Below the pieces are notes generated by a model. It saw nothing but the letters and a program-made list of their open reading frames with translations, made no database searches and was not told the DNA's origin. A stretch of DNA of 37,746 bases from Schizochytrium sp. CCTCC M209059 (taxonomy: Eukaryota > Sar > Bigyra > Thraustochytrida > Thraustochytriidae), in the NCBI GenBank assembly GCA_000818945.1, contig KN805386.1:4399-42144 (forward strand), in the 5' to 3' direction. Shown piece after piece: positions 26,844-36,900 of the stretch (the stretch's first letter is position 1; the number at the start of each line of letters is the position of its first letter). Both the position numbers and the translations under genes were made by a program.

Positions 26844-29405
26844 TCACTTCTCGCCAAAGGTTTCGAGAAGATGCCGCTGTGAACATATTTTCAAGAGACG
26901 TTTCTTGAGGTCTTCTTTCGAATCGCAGGCAGGGACGCGAAGCGTATTGAAGCACGTAACCGCTGACGGCAAGTGGTCTGGGTGAAGGTCAACCACAATG
27001 TTGAAAGGACGAGGTTTGAGGTTGCGAAAACCGCCTACAGGGGTGCTGGAAAGACCCGTAGAAAATTGCAAAAGACGAGCACGGTGCTCCGAGTCCATCT
27101 CGCGCACGACTTGCCAGAACCATGTCAAAAGCTGGTCGGTGTCGACCTCTGCAACTGCACCACGTCCCTGCGCGGGCCTCCACGTGTCATTGGAGGATGG
27201 CGGCAGCGTATGCATCTTCCAATCGTCAACGTCAATCTCCGGAACGCCCTGCAGCGCAAGTGCCAAGTCAATGTAGTCAATGTTGTTGTCTTGAAGGGCA
27301 TTCACAGGAATGACCTCGTGGAAGCCCGAGAGGAAAATTTGCATTTCCTCCCGAACCTCGCCACACACGTATTGCTCGCTGAGGAGCTGAATGTATTCTA
27401 GCTTGTTTTCTTCGGAAAGCATGCGTTGCGCGCCATTGGCACAGAGTTCCTCGCCGAACTCACCATTGCTGTCGAGCCAGACAAAGGGAATCTGCTCCAC
27501 ATCCATGACGTTCTTCATGAGATCAACACCACCTTGCTGAAGGAGGGTGAGCATGCGGTTCTCAAAGTAGACCGGGTCAATTGCGCGAACGTCTTCGCTA
27601 TCAATTTCGAGGTCGACCATCATTTTCAGCATGGCAGAGCTCAGGGGAAGCTGGAAAACGCCTTCCTGAACAATGGCCAGGCCAACCAGTTTCCCCAAAG
27701 CATAATAGTGTACGAGCTCAAGGTTCGGGTTGGCCGCCAGCATGAGCGTTGAATCTGGCAACGCACGGAGAATGTGCGGATGAGCACGCGAAGCGGTCGC
27801 GGACGTGGGGGCCGCCACCGGTTGACGGTGCGCCGTGGTTCCTGTGCCATCGTCCGGGGTTTCCGCATCATTCGAAGAAGCGCTCTTTGCGGGCTCCTTT
27901 TCAGGCAAGAGCTGCGAGAGTTCCTCTGCGACGAGCTTGTACATCTCGGCAGTGAGACCACCGCCGTCGACCCCGGACTCGCCCTCAAAGGTAACACAAA
28001 AGCCGTTCTTAAGCTTTTTCATTGGGAAAGCAAGAAGTTGCGCAGCCACTTGGAGAAAGACGCCCCTGCCGCTCTTGTCCACGCCCCGCACGATGCGAAG
28101 GTCGACCTTGCGAAAGAGCAAGTCGTAGGCATCAGGAACGCCGTGGATCTCAATCACTTGCTTGCGGAGGGCCTCGATGCGCTCCACGTGCGTTGAATTC
28201 TTGGCCCGCTCGCCCAGCCGTGCATGCAAGGAGGTCGACGGCTTCCATTGCCGCATGCGCATAATGGACGACTTGATGCCGAGGTCGCGCACGCGAGGTG
28301 TCCATCGCTGAAGCGATGCCGACAGCGAGTTGCCCGAAGCAGCGGCGTTGGGGCCATTGAGGCCATTGGGGCCGTTGGGAGTTGTGGGCGATTCGCCGTC
28401 GCCGGTTTCTGCATTGTCTTCGCGCTTGGTCGCGAGAAAGGCGCGAGGGTCAGCGTGAAGTTTAGCGCGAAAGGGATTACGCTTCGCATACTGCAGGACT
28501 TTGTCGCGATTGGCGAGGACCTTTTCAAGCTCCTCAATGGTGTTTTCGCGGTCGCGCCACCACTTGCAAAAGATGCGCCACGCGTCGAGACGGCGCAGCA
28601 CAACGATGAGAATGACAAACATGACGATGCGAAACGCGCCATAGGCGCTAAAGACCAGAGTAAAGAGCTCTGCCTGCGTAAGCGAAAGGCAGTCGCCGGC
28701 GTCCTCGGGGACAAGATGTGGCGAGTCCGGATATACGGCAGCGTAGGCCGGCGCAAAGGCATCGTCATGGCACGTCGGCTGCGTCATGACAATTTCTGAA
28801 ATGTCGAGGTTGTAGGGCTCGATGAGCTCCAGCATGATACGCAGGATGACGCCGCGCACTACGCTGCGGCCCGTCAGCCAGAGCACGCAGCAGTCAAAGG
28901 ACCGCCAGAGGAGGTCCCACGGAAAGAAAACAACCGCCGTGAAGTTGTTGCCACCAATGAGCCAACTGTAGTTGACGAGGAAGATGGGAAGCATGTGGCG
29001 CAACACTATTGACGTGTAATTCCAGGATGCGAGAATGGACAGGAGAACAGAGATGCGAAAGGCAAAGTCCTCCCGAAACCCTGTGTGTTGCACTGTCCAG
29101 TAGGTGAGCAAACGGACGAGCACGTGCCACACGGGAAAGCCGACCAAGAGTCTGAAGGAGCAAAAGGTCTCAAAGAGTTTTTCGCGAACGCGCTTGTGGT
29201 GCTTATTGCGCCTTTCCAAAGCACTGACTCGTCGTCGTTCCTCCAAGATGCGCGCGTCGTCTTGCGTACGAGCTGCGCGGCTGGCATCGTCTGCGTGGCC
29301 ATGTGTCGGGTGCTCCGAAGCATGCGCGGCGGCATCATCATCATCGTGGGTCTCCTCCTGCTCACCAGCGTGTCGATCTTGTTGCTCCCGTTGCAGCAAC
29401 TGTTC

Positions 29406-29438
<33 letters not shown>

Positions 29439-30110
29439 TCGTTGCTGCTGTTGCTGTTGCTGCTGTTGCTGTTGCGCCTCTTTGTCTGCCATGGGGCTCG
29501 TGTACGTGCTCAGAACAAGAGCCGTCAGCATCATGGAAGACGCCATCATGGGTACTTCGTACTTTGTCCAAGCGTTCAAGACCCAATGCGCCCACGTTTT
29601 TACAAACCAATTTCCGCCAATGAACGACACGACGATGACGGTACCAACCAAGAGAAAGCCACAAAGGATTTCTTTGATGACCTTGCTTCCGCTCTTGGAA
29701 GGGCTTGTCGTAGTGGAGCGAGCTTGCAACACCTGGCCAGTCGCTCCTTCTGATCGTTCTTTTGGCTCTTCCAGGGTTCTGTTTTCTGCGGCGAGGGTAT
29801 CTTCGAGAGCTTTACAGGCGTCGCGAAGAGACGTGGCTGCTTGCGGGGACAAAGGTTTCCTTCTCGCCGCCGCGAGGCGTTGCAGTTCCTTCGCTGCTTG
29901 CATCAGCGCGGCATCTTCCTCCTGGACCCCATCGTTGGTGGCTGTCTCAAGAGGCCTCTCCATATCGCGCAAATCTTCTTGCTCTCCGTCTCCTCCTCCT
30001 GGTGCTGCTGCTGCTGCTGCTGCCCGAAAGGCCTCGCTGCTCGCACGGAGACCGTTATCCACGGTCTCCTCCGCTCGCGCCGGCCTCTCTTCGGCCCGCG
30101 CCAGCGCCAT
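26844..30110 (-). CDS. multipass membrane-anchored HECT E3 ubiquitin ligase
   Basis: 1088 residues from ATG 30110-30108; the frame is open a little further upstream without an ATG. The C-terminal 400 residues are a complete HECT domain: GESGVDGGGLT-x-EM, N-P-N-L-E-L-V-H-Y-Y-x-L-G-K-L-V-G-L-A, and catalytic C1053 in T-C-F-N before the terminal L-L-x-x-F. The catalytic cysteine accepts ubiquitin from an E2 and passes it to a substrate lysine. The N-terminal half is unusual: hydrophobic segments near residues 147-170 and 186-205, a glutamine-rich stretch after them (about 212-245), then further segments near 330-400 and 480-510. These suggest a multipass membrane protein with the HECT domain in the cytosol. 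A low-complexity insertion of about 45 residues lies in the HECT N-lobe. No known substrate-binding domain was seen. Confidence 0.85.
29397..29478 (-). repeat. glutamine-codon repeat in the HECT gene
   Basis: Mixed CAA/CAG codons (seen as TTG/CTG on the plus strand), interrupted by single Arg and Glu codons, encode two runs of about 11 glutamines each. The codon mixture differs from the pure AGC tract at 8272-8793. Confidence 0.85.
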
Positions 30111-31900
30111 CCCAGGCCGCACCCCGCGAGCTCGCTCTCGCGCGCTCTGGCGCGGACGACTTTTCGCCAGGCCGGGCCGGGCCAGCGCAGGAAGGAAGGA
30201 AGGGAGGAAGGGAGCGAGCGAGGAGCAGGGAGCGAGGACAGGCGGAGAAGAGAGGGACGCGCGAGAAGCGGGATGGATGGAGATGGCCGCCGAGGGCGCG
30301 CCGCGCGCTCACGACTCGCAGACGCGGGGCCGCACCGTCGCTCCGCGCATGCAGGCCGGCGCGCAGGCACGCAGGCTGCCTGCGGCACGCAGGCTGCCTG
30401 CGCAGACGCACGCGCAGACGCACGCGCAGACACACGCGCAGACGGCCGCTGGGCGGGCGGTCTCGCCTCGGATCGCCTGCGTCCGCGCCCTGTTCGATGC
30501 TCGCGCGCCCTGCGGCGGGATGAGGCCGGCGAGGCGGGCTGTACGCGCGCGCGCGACGCAGCCAGGGCGGGTCGGAGAGCCTCGCGCCTCCCCTCCTCGC
30601 GCGAGCGGCCGAGGACGGCAGCCAGGCGCCCTGCCCTGGCCGTCTTTTCCTCGGATGTGATTCTTGTTTGTTTGTTTCTTTGTTTCTTTGTTTCTTTGTT
30701 GACAGTGCTTTTCTGGACGCTTTGATTCTTCGTTTGCTTGCCTTGGTTCAAGAGTTGTTTGCTCTGTCCTGTTTGTTTGCCTTGAGCATTTGTTGATTTC
30801 TTCGCTCGCTTGGCCTCGCTCGTCTTCTTTCCCTCGTTCCCTAGCAGGCGGCAGCTCTTTCGTTGCGGTCATTCTTCTTCTTGCCCATGCATGATATATC
30901 GTGTACGTACTGCGATGGCGTGCTGGTCGTCGTCATCGCCATGTTCACCTTCATTTCGTCTCGTTTCCCTGCTCCTCACATCCGGCGCACACGTAGATTC
31001 GGACGCCGCCGAACCTCCCTTTCCTCAGGCAGGCCAGTCTAGCGTCGGCGACCTTAGCGCGAGAGCGGCAGCCTCGAGGTCTCTCGTCTCCGCTGCCGCC
31101 AAGCAGAAGACAGAACAAAGCCACGGCCGGCTGGCCCGGCCCATCCGTGCTCGTGTCATCCCCGTGGCAGCGGCAATGGCGGCATGCGCAAACCTCGCCT
31201 TGCCTACGCACAGCTAGAGGCTTCTTCGGGTCTTATGGAGCGTCAAGATCTTGCACAACTCAATTCATGGTCTCCAGCATCTCTAGATAGTTTACATCTT
31301 TAGATCATTCATAACGCTTATAATTTATGGAAGGATTAGAACTATGGAAAACCGACCTTCAAGTTCTTGTTGTTGTTGTTGTTGTTGCTGCTGCCGCTGC
31401 TGTTCGTACAGTAGTAGGAGCAGAGCTGCAACGTAGTCAAGGCACGGCGACGACCCGAGCCCGGCCAGGCTGCCTCTCTCTCTCCGCGACTGCTTGCGCG
31501 AGCGCGGGCGCGTGCGCAGGCGCGCTTCTCCCCCTGAGCGCATCCCGCCAGCCCACGGGCGCGAGAAGACGGCCGCGCGCGAGGCCCTTTTCTCCCCGTG
31601 GGCCCTGGAGGTAGGGCAGGGCCTTGCTTGTGCTTTGCCTGCCTGCCTGCCCGCCTGCCGGGTCTTCTCGGCCGCGCAGAGCGAGGTGAGATCGCACGCG
31701 CTCTCACGCCGCGAACTCGCCCAAGCACCGCGCGGGCGACCCTTCTTGTTTTTCCTTCGTCTTCCCCCAAGTGCGACCTCGTGCGCGACCAGGGAGAACT
31801 CTTTCCTCCCTTTCTGTCTGACGTGCGCGACGCGAGCAGCAGGGCTGCTCGCCCAAGACCGTCGTCTTAGCCGCTGCATCGGTTGCGGTTACAAACCAGC
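30111..31900. promoter_or_regulatory. divergent 1.8-kb region between the HECT gene (-) and the polyQ/coiled-coil gene (+)
   Basis: No convincing gene. It is very GC-rich from 30111 to 30650, with tandem repeats at 30366-30449. It then becomes T-rich with TTTGTTTC units (about 30667-30699), and has GTT/GCT runs at about 31364-31403 near an AT-rich stretch (about 31300-31345) containing TATAATTTATGG. From 31450 to 31850 it is GC-rich again. Frames in this stretch are Arg/Ala/Ser-rich and look like GC-rich noise. Confidence 0.5.
30366..30449. repeat. compound tandem repeat: 18 bp x2 then 12 bp x4
   Basis: Two identical 18-bp units (GGCACGCAGGCTGCCTGC) are followed by four 12-bp units of the GCAGACGCACGC type, the last two slightly changed. 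Located about 250-340 bp upstream of the HECT ATG. Confidence 0.85.
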
Positions 31901-33736
31901 ATGCTTGATCTCAACGAGGGCCAAAAGGGCCCTGCACCGCAACATGCACCGCGGTCTATGGAAGAAAAACTTGCTGCGTGGAAAAAGAAGCGGCAGCAGC
32001 AGCAGCATAAGCAGCAGCAGCAGCAACAACAACAACAACAACAACAACAGTACCGCGGTCCAGAACGCCCGCAGACGACGCAACAAGGCTCGAATCTTAT
32101 GGAGACGCAGCCACAGGACAATCTGAGGTCAAAGTTAGGCCGCTCGCGTGGGGGACACGGGATCGCCAAGACTAATGCGACCGTTACTTCTCAAGGGAAA
32201 ACGCCCGTCCCCAGACCCGTGTCGGCACCGCCCACAGTCATTCCCTCTTCGTCTGCGTCCCTCTCATCAGCGATCGCTGACGAGACATCGTCTGGCCGGA
32301 CCGCCTCGTCATCCTTTCCCACAAGTGCCGAACGCGGTGGTTCCAAGCCTCGACCTCGCGACGTGGGTATTGGCAAGGAAAACGAGGCACTGGCAGGGAC
32401 GAAAAAGGCAGCTGTCTCGAGACCGAATCCGCGACCCAAACATGGCCATGGTTCTGGGAGTGGCGCCTCGAAGCGCAAATGCGAAACAAACAGTTTTAAT
32501 GCCAAGTCCGCCAGGCACACCCAGACGCACCACGCCACATCCGCGCGGCGGCCCATGTGCAGATCTAACGCCAAAAATCCGCCTCCGTTGGCTACTGCAG
32601 CTTCTGGCTTGACAGTAGCCCGGTCCTCGCTCACCGGCACGCGAGGGGCCCCATGCGTGGTCGTGGAATCGACTTCCGTGTCAAAATCCTCGCCCTCATC
32701 TTCACCTCTGCACGCGGCAACGCAGACGGACCACTGGCTTACACACTCGACTGCGACGCAGACAGAGAAGGGCAGCGGGGTTATCGATGACATAATGATC
32801 ACCACCTTTGATGCTGACGACATGGGCTGCGCCTCTGCCGCGGAAACTGAAGGCGCCGACCACAATGATGCGATGGACATCACCAAAGGTCACACACACG
32901 GCCCACCAAAGGCAGGCGAAAGCAACGATGATCATGAGGATGAAGCCAATGATGGTGACGATGATGGCGGTGATGAGATTGATGACGACGAGGACGAGGA
33001 TGAACATCACGATGCGATCGGAAACAATGATGATGTAATCAGAGGCGATATGAACGAAAATGTAACTCTCCGCTCAAGAAAGCGTGGCAGCACAAAGAGC
33101 AGACGCGCACGCGCCGGTCTAGGGAGTGTTCATGTACAAAGCACCCCTGAAATTGACGTGAAACCGGAATGCAGCTCCGTCGGCGCAAGTACCTGTACAG
33201 AGTCCGAGTTCACAGAGGAAACGGTGATGCAGACCTCATCGCCGGACTCGACCTCGACCATGACGACCAGGACACACCGTGACGAGAGTCACAGCCAGCG
33301 CAGACGCAACCTTCATCAAGTTCAAGTGCAGCATTGCGCAATCCAGACGGACCATCAGGGATGGATGGCCCCGCCTCAAGAGGTTCTCGATGCGCTTCGT
33401 TTTGGAAACTCTCTCCTCGAGCAGAGAACTGCGCAACTTGAGGGTAAGGTGAACATGCTCGAAGCAACACTTACGCTTAAAGAGCGCCAGTTGGTCATGG
33501 AACGGGAGGACTTTGCCAAGCGCGTCGTTGAAGTCGAGCAGGCCATGCAGAGTGGCCTTGTGCAGTCTGTGGCGCGTATTCGGGAACTCGAGCGCGAGCT
33601 CGCAGCTGCTCGGCTCTCTTCCGCCTCAGTGCCGCGATCCACGGAATCTCCAGACGCGGAGCCCGCTCCGAAAACGCGCGCGTCCTCGCCCACCTCTTCT
33701 TCCCCTGAGGGCAAGGCTCAGGGCGCAGACGAATGA
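31901..33736 (+). CDS. polyQ, low-complexity protein with TQT motifs and a C-terminal coiled coil (possible dynein light chain LC8 partner)
   Basis: 611 residues from ATG 31901; the frame has no earlier ATG. Near the N-terminus is E-E-K-L-A-A-W-K-K-K-R followed by a glutamine run (codons change from CAG to CAA midway). Residues about 60-270 are Ser/Pro/Arg-rich and probably disordered. Three short motifs follow: A-T-Q-T-D (T274-D277), A-T-Q-T-E (T286-E289) and A-I-Q-T-D (I481-D484). An acidic D/E/H stretch lies between the second and third. Residues about 490-590 form a heptad-rich coiled coil (LLEQRTAQLEGKVNMLEATL and onwards). The TQT-plus-coiled-coil layout is the known pattern of LC8/DYNLL-binding scaffolds; this role is inferred from motif form only. 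I do not recognise a family. Confidence 0.75.
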   Translation: MLDLNEGQKGPAPQHAPRSMEEKLAAWKKKRQQQQHKQQQQQQQQQQQQQYRGPERPQTTQQGSNLMETQPQDNLRSKLGRSRGGHGIAKTNATVTSQGKTPVPRPVSAPPTVIPSSSASLSSAIADETSSGRTASSSFPTSAERGGSKPRPRDVGIGKENEALAGTKKAAVSRPNPRPKHGHGSGSGASKRKCETNSFNAKSARHTQTHHATSARRPMCRSNAKNPPPLATAASGLTVARSSLTGTRGAPCVVVESTSVSKSSPSSSPLHAATQTDHWLTHSTATQTEKGSGVIDDIMITTFDADDMGCASAAETEGADHNDAMDITKGHTHGPPKAGESNDDHEDEANDGDDDGGDEIDDDEDEDEHHDAIGNNDDVIRGDMNENVTLRSRKRGSTKSRRARAGLGSVHVQSTPEIDVKPECSSVGASTCTESEFTEETVMQTSSPDSTSTMTTRTHRDESHSQRRRNLHQVQVQHCAIQTDHQGWMAPPQEVLDALRFGNSLLEQRTAQLEGKVNMLEATLTLKERQLVMEREDFAKRVVEVEQAMQSGLVQSVARIRELERELAAARLSSASVPRSTESPDAEPAPKTRASSPTSSSPEGKAQGADE

Positions 33737-33937
33737 ATGAACCTTTGCATCTAAATGTACTAGTTTTCTGATTGACTATGAACCGGCACGTTGCTTTCTT
33801 TCGCCCATCCATTAGAGCTAAATCTAGGCCTTGCCTTACTTTGGGCTCGCCCTTGCCTCAGGCTTGTCTTGCGCCCTTGCTCTGCATGGTATATCGCCCT
33901 TTCCTAGAGCCCAGGGGGTCAGCTCATCAGAACAAGA

Positions 33938-36076
33938 ATGGACGCTCGCGCGTGGCTTGCGCTCGTGCAGCATGGAGAGGGCGACCATGGCGAGGCCTTG
34001 GGTCGACTGTCATGGGACGAGCGCGCGACCTTGCTCGCGAACCTCGTCGCCGCGGGCGCCCGTGGCGAAATAGGCGTGGCCGCCATGCTTGCTTCGAGCG
34101 GTGCTGTCGACGCGGATATGCTCGCGGACGAGGCCGCCTGCGAGCGCTTGCGCATCGTGGCAACCAACAGGTTGCGAAAGAAAGCGGCCCGTGCCGCAGC
34201 TCTCGAGCTCTTGGCGCGCAAGGACGCCGCCAAATCTTGGGAATTCACCAAAGAGGCACTCGAGGCCGGAGACCAGGAGCCCTGGGAGGTTGTCTTGGCC
34301 GCCGTGGAGGCCGCGTCATGCTGCTTGGAATCCGAGGTAGGCGCCTTGCACAACAGCGACAACATTGCAGACTCGGCCGCAAAAGAATCTCAACGAGGTA
34401 ACGACGAGCTCCTCAAAGGCAGCAGAGCGTCCCTTCTCGCGCGTCTGCTCATTCGATGCAACGTCGATACCCAAGTTGCCGCCGTTGCCAAGAAAGCCAC
34501 AAATGTTATCGTGCGATTTCACGGCGACGACCTTGCCCAAGCGTTTGCGACGGCGCAAGCAAGCCTACAGTTGGCCGCAAGTCGCCTCTCCGAGGCCGTT
34601 GGCGCACTCGCTTCGCCCGAACTCCGGTCGCAGCACTCGCTCATCGAGGCCTTTGGCGCGCTTGTTCCAGACCTTGTGCGTGCAGGTGTGACTGGCAAGC
34701 AGGCCGAGGTACTTGGCCGCACTTTAGAAGACCTAGACGAGACCTTGCAAGAGCTCGAGGCTGAGGGCGACGTCGCCGTTTTACAAAGTCTTCCGAGCCT
34801 TTTGTGTGGATATCTGCAATCCCAGCGCCCTGTCTCGGCGTCTTTCGTCGAACGAGTGCGCGAATACGCGTGCTGCGCTCGCGATCGATTTCCCCCAAGC
34901 TGGCGCGCCTGGCACGTGTCGCAGTCAGCTTTAAACGACGAAAGCGAGGCGGCGATACAAGGCGCACAGATCGGTCTTGCATGCCTAACAGTTCTGGCAG
35001 AGCATTTCTTATCAACCAAAGAGTCATCTTCCTTAGAGACTCGGGCTTCCCAAGACTTTAAATTGGGCCTCTGGCTTGCTGCGACGGTGAGCGCAGCTGC
35101 GTGGGATAGCGAGGGGGTCTCGCTGGAGATTGCGCCTCGTTGCGAGGCGCGTGAGGGCTGCGCACGGCTTGCCAAGGCGCTCCAGAATGTAAACAACCTA
35201 AGCTCGGAGCTAGCGGACGGCCAAGGCCAAGGCCAAATGTTGTGGCCTTATCTACGGAATATGCTCGCGTCCAAGAGGTGGTGTGAGTCCGAATGGATTG
35301 CCTGCAATGCCATGTTGTGTCTTGTGCAGCGTAGCTCGCGCGCAGATCTTCGCGGGGAATCTGCCGTCGGCCACATTATCCCCATGGTCCTCCCTGTGGT
35401 CGAGCACGCTGCTCCGAGAGTATGCATACCTGGACTCGCAAGTCTGCGGCGGCTGACAGAGATGCTGACGACGACGGAATTCCGCTGGCATGGGGAGCTC
35501 GTGCTTGATCGGGTGCAAGAGGCCTGCACGACAGCAAGGGATGCTGACGTCCTGGCTGTAGCATTGCCGGTGCTATTGGGGGCGCTGGCACACATGGAGC
35601 GTGTGGGGGGTGAGTTCCGCATGCAGCATCACCAGGCGGCGCTTGAGGCACTGCTTCCGTGCGCAGAACTCGCAACGGAGATGCCGGTTTTGGCGCTGAT
35701 CAGCGGCGAGGCATGCGCTCCGCTGGTCGATCGATTACAGTTACAAAGTGTGCGGTTCCTCCCCCAGATGCTGAGTGCCGTGGAGCGTGGTATTGGCGTC
35801 GGTCATGCCGAGGCGCGAGGGGCGTCGATGCGATTACTTCTTGCAGTTCTCACCGCGACGAGGCCGCGTCTGCGACGTCATCAAGATCGTGTAGTGGCCT
35901 TGGCGGCGCGCCATCGGTTTGTGCTGGGCGGTCGTGCCTTGAAAGGTCGTGAAAAGCAGTGGACAGGCGAGTTGCGTGCGTCAGAAAAGGTAATTACTTT
36001 TGTGCGCACACATGGGTGTTCGACCCGGCTCGAGGCTGCACTAGAGCGTCTATCTCCGTATGTGAAATTTGACTGA
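33938..36076 (+). CDS. alpha-helical repeat protein, possibly PSMD5/S5b-like proteasome assembly chaperone
   Basis: 712 residues; ATG at 33938 in AAGAATGG, 201 bp after the previous gene. The sequence is Leu/Ala-rich with an almost continuous series of amphipathic helices and no transmembrane stretch, typical of ARM/HEAT solenoids. No catalytic motif is visible. The C-terminal 60 residues (G-R-E-K-Q-W-T-G-E-L, then L-S-P-Y-V-K-F) faintly recall the end of PSMD5, which closes with a Lys/Trp-containing helix and G-P-Y-Y-V-K. PSMD5 holds the Rpt1-Rpt2 ATPases during assembly of the 26S proteasome base. That similarity is weak, and the protein is longer than animal PSMD5 (about 500 residues), so the name is tentative; a generic HEAT-repeat adaptor is equally possible. 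Confidence 0.65.
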   Translation: MDARAWLALVQHGEGDHGEALGRLSWDERATLLANLVAAGARGEIGVAAMLASSGAVDADMLADEAACERLRIVATNRLRKKAARAAALELLARKDAAKSWEFTKEALEAGDQEPWEVVLAAVEAASCCLESEVGALHNSDNIADSAAKESQRGNDELLKGSRASLLARLLIRCNVDTQVAAVAKKATNVIVRFHGDDLAQAFATAQASLQLAASRLSEAVGALASPELRSQHSLIEAFGALVPDLVRAGVTGKQAEVLGRTLEDLDETLQELEAEGDVAVLQSLPSLLCGYLQSQRPVSASFVERVREYACCARDRFPPSWRAWHVSQSALNDESEAAIQGAQIGLACLTVLAEHFLSTKESSSLETRASQDFKLGLWLAATVSAAAWDSEGVSLEIAPRCEAREGCARLAKALQNVNNLSSELADGQGQGQMLWPYLRNMLASKRWCESEWIACNAMLCLVQRSSRADLRGESAVGHIIPMVLPVVEHAAPRVCIPGLASLRRLTEMLTTTEFRWHGELVLDRVQEACTTARDADVLAVALPVLLGALAHMERVGGEFRMQHHQAALEALLPCAELATEMPVLALISGEACAPLVDRLQLQSVRFLPQMLSAVERGIGVGHAEARGASMRLLLAVLTATRPRLRRHQDRVVALAARHRFVLGGRALKGREKQWTGELRASEKVITFVRTHGCSTRLEAALERLSPYVKFD

Positions 36077-36900
36077 GAATGTGTTTAATCGAGTGATGGT
36101 AGCACATTGAGACTGGGTGGGACTTGTCAGCAATCTCGTGCTTGTTCTTCAAGCTCTTCAACCTTGAACTGGCGCGTCTAGCGAAAGTACCTTCATAAAG
36201 ATCGAAAAACACCATGGCAATAATACCAATTATGTTTGGCAGAACGTAACAATTGATCAGGTGCTTACTCGATTAGTGCTAAGAAGCGATCGCGATCACA
36301 AGTTCAGCGCGACACCCTTTGCCGATGGCCGTGTCTTTCTCGCTGCTGCAAACTTTGGATTGTGTTTCATTTCAGCATAAATGGCAGGTTACCTTTGAAA
36401 AACTAGCCCGTTCACGGTCAACTCGCTGGTGTCAATCCTGTACGACGAATCAGGATCTACCTGCGCAATAGAGGCAATGATGATCGGTGCTAGCCGGCAG
36501 CGGGCTTTATTGTCGTAATAACGTGGTAGGGCCATGCGCTGGACCGCCGCTTCAGGAAACCCAGTCAAGACACGAACGCCGTGGCGGACAAGGCACGTGA
36601 GACTCTTCTCATAGTGCATGGACTAGGTGTCGCTCTCCGCGTGGACGAACCGGAAGACCTGGCCTCTACTTATGTCATGGACGACCACAGGGAAGTTCAC
36701 CTGACCCATTTCAGGAACACCACCATCAAAGCAATGCCTGCCGAGCTTGCGCAAGACCTCCATGATTTCAACAAGCACTTTCTCACTTCTTTTTAGAAAC
36801 TAAACTAAAACTTACGGTGTGTCCCGAACAAAAGGAGACGCTACATACAAGCAGCCACTCCGCGATAGCACGTTGCCTCGCAACAATAATACTAGTCAAA
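36077..36900. other. gap with short open frames of uncertain status
   Basis: 824 bp, less GC-rich than the genes to the left. It contains the minus-strand frame at 36389-36619 and, overlapping it, a plus-strand frame without an ATG start ending at 36796 (HGLGVALRVDEPEDLAS and onward). Neither has a recognised domain. A decayed gene or an exon of a spliced gene could lie here. Confidence 0.4.
36389..36619 (-). CDS. short hypothetical protein, possibly a gene remnant
   Basis: 76 residues from ATG 36619-36617. It has a plausible globular composition (PRYYDNKARCRLAPIIIASI, then D-P-D-S-S-Y-R-I-D) and ends with a proper stop. It lies 281 bp beyond the stop of the kinase-like gene on the same strand. 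I do not recognise it. It could be a small real protein, the last exon of a larger one or chance. Confidence 0.25.
   Translation of the reverse strand: MHYEKSLTCLVRHGVRVLTGFPEAAVQRMALPRYYDNKARCRLAPIIIASIAQVDPDSSYRIDTSELTVNGLVFQR

Noticed and set aside
29104..30660. 518-codon plus-strand frame with a poly-cysteine run
   Set aside because: Antisense of the HECT glutamine repeat and of GC-rich leader DNA.
30810..31217. 135-codon plus-strand frame
   Set aside because: No ATG at its start, no recognisable domain, low-complexity composition.
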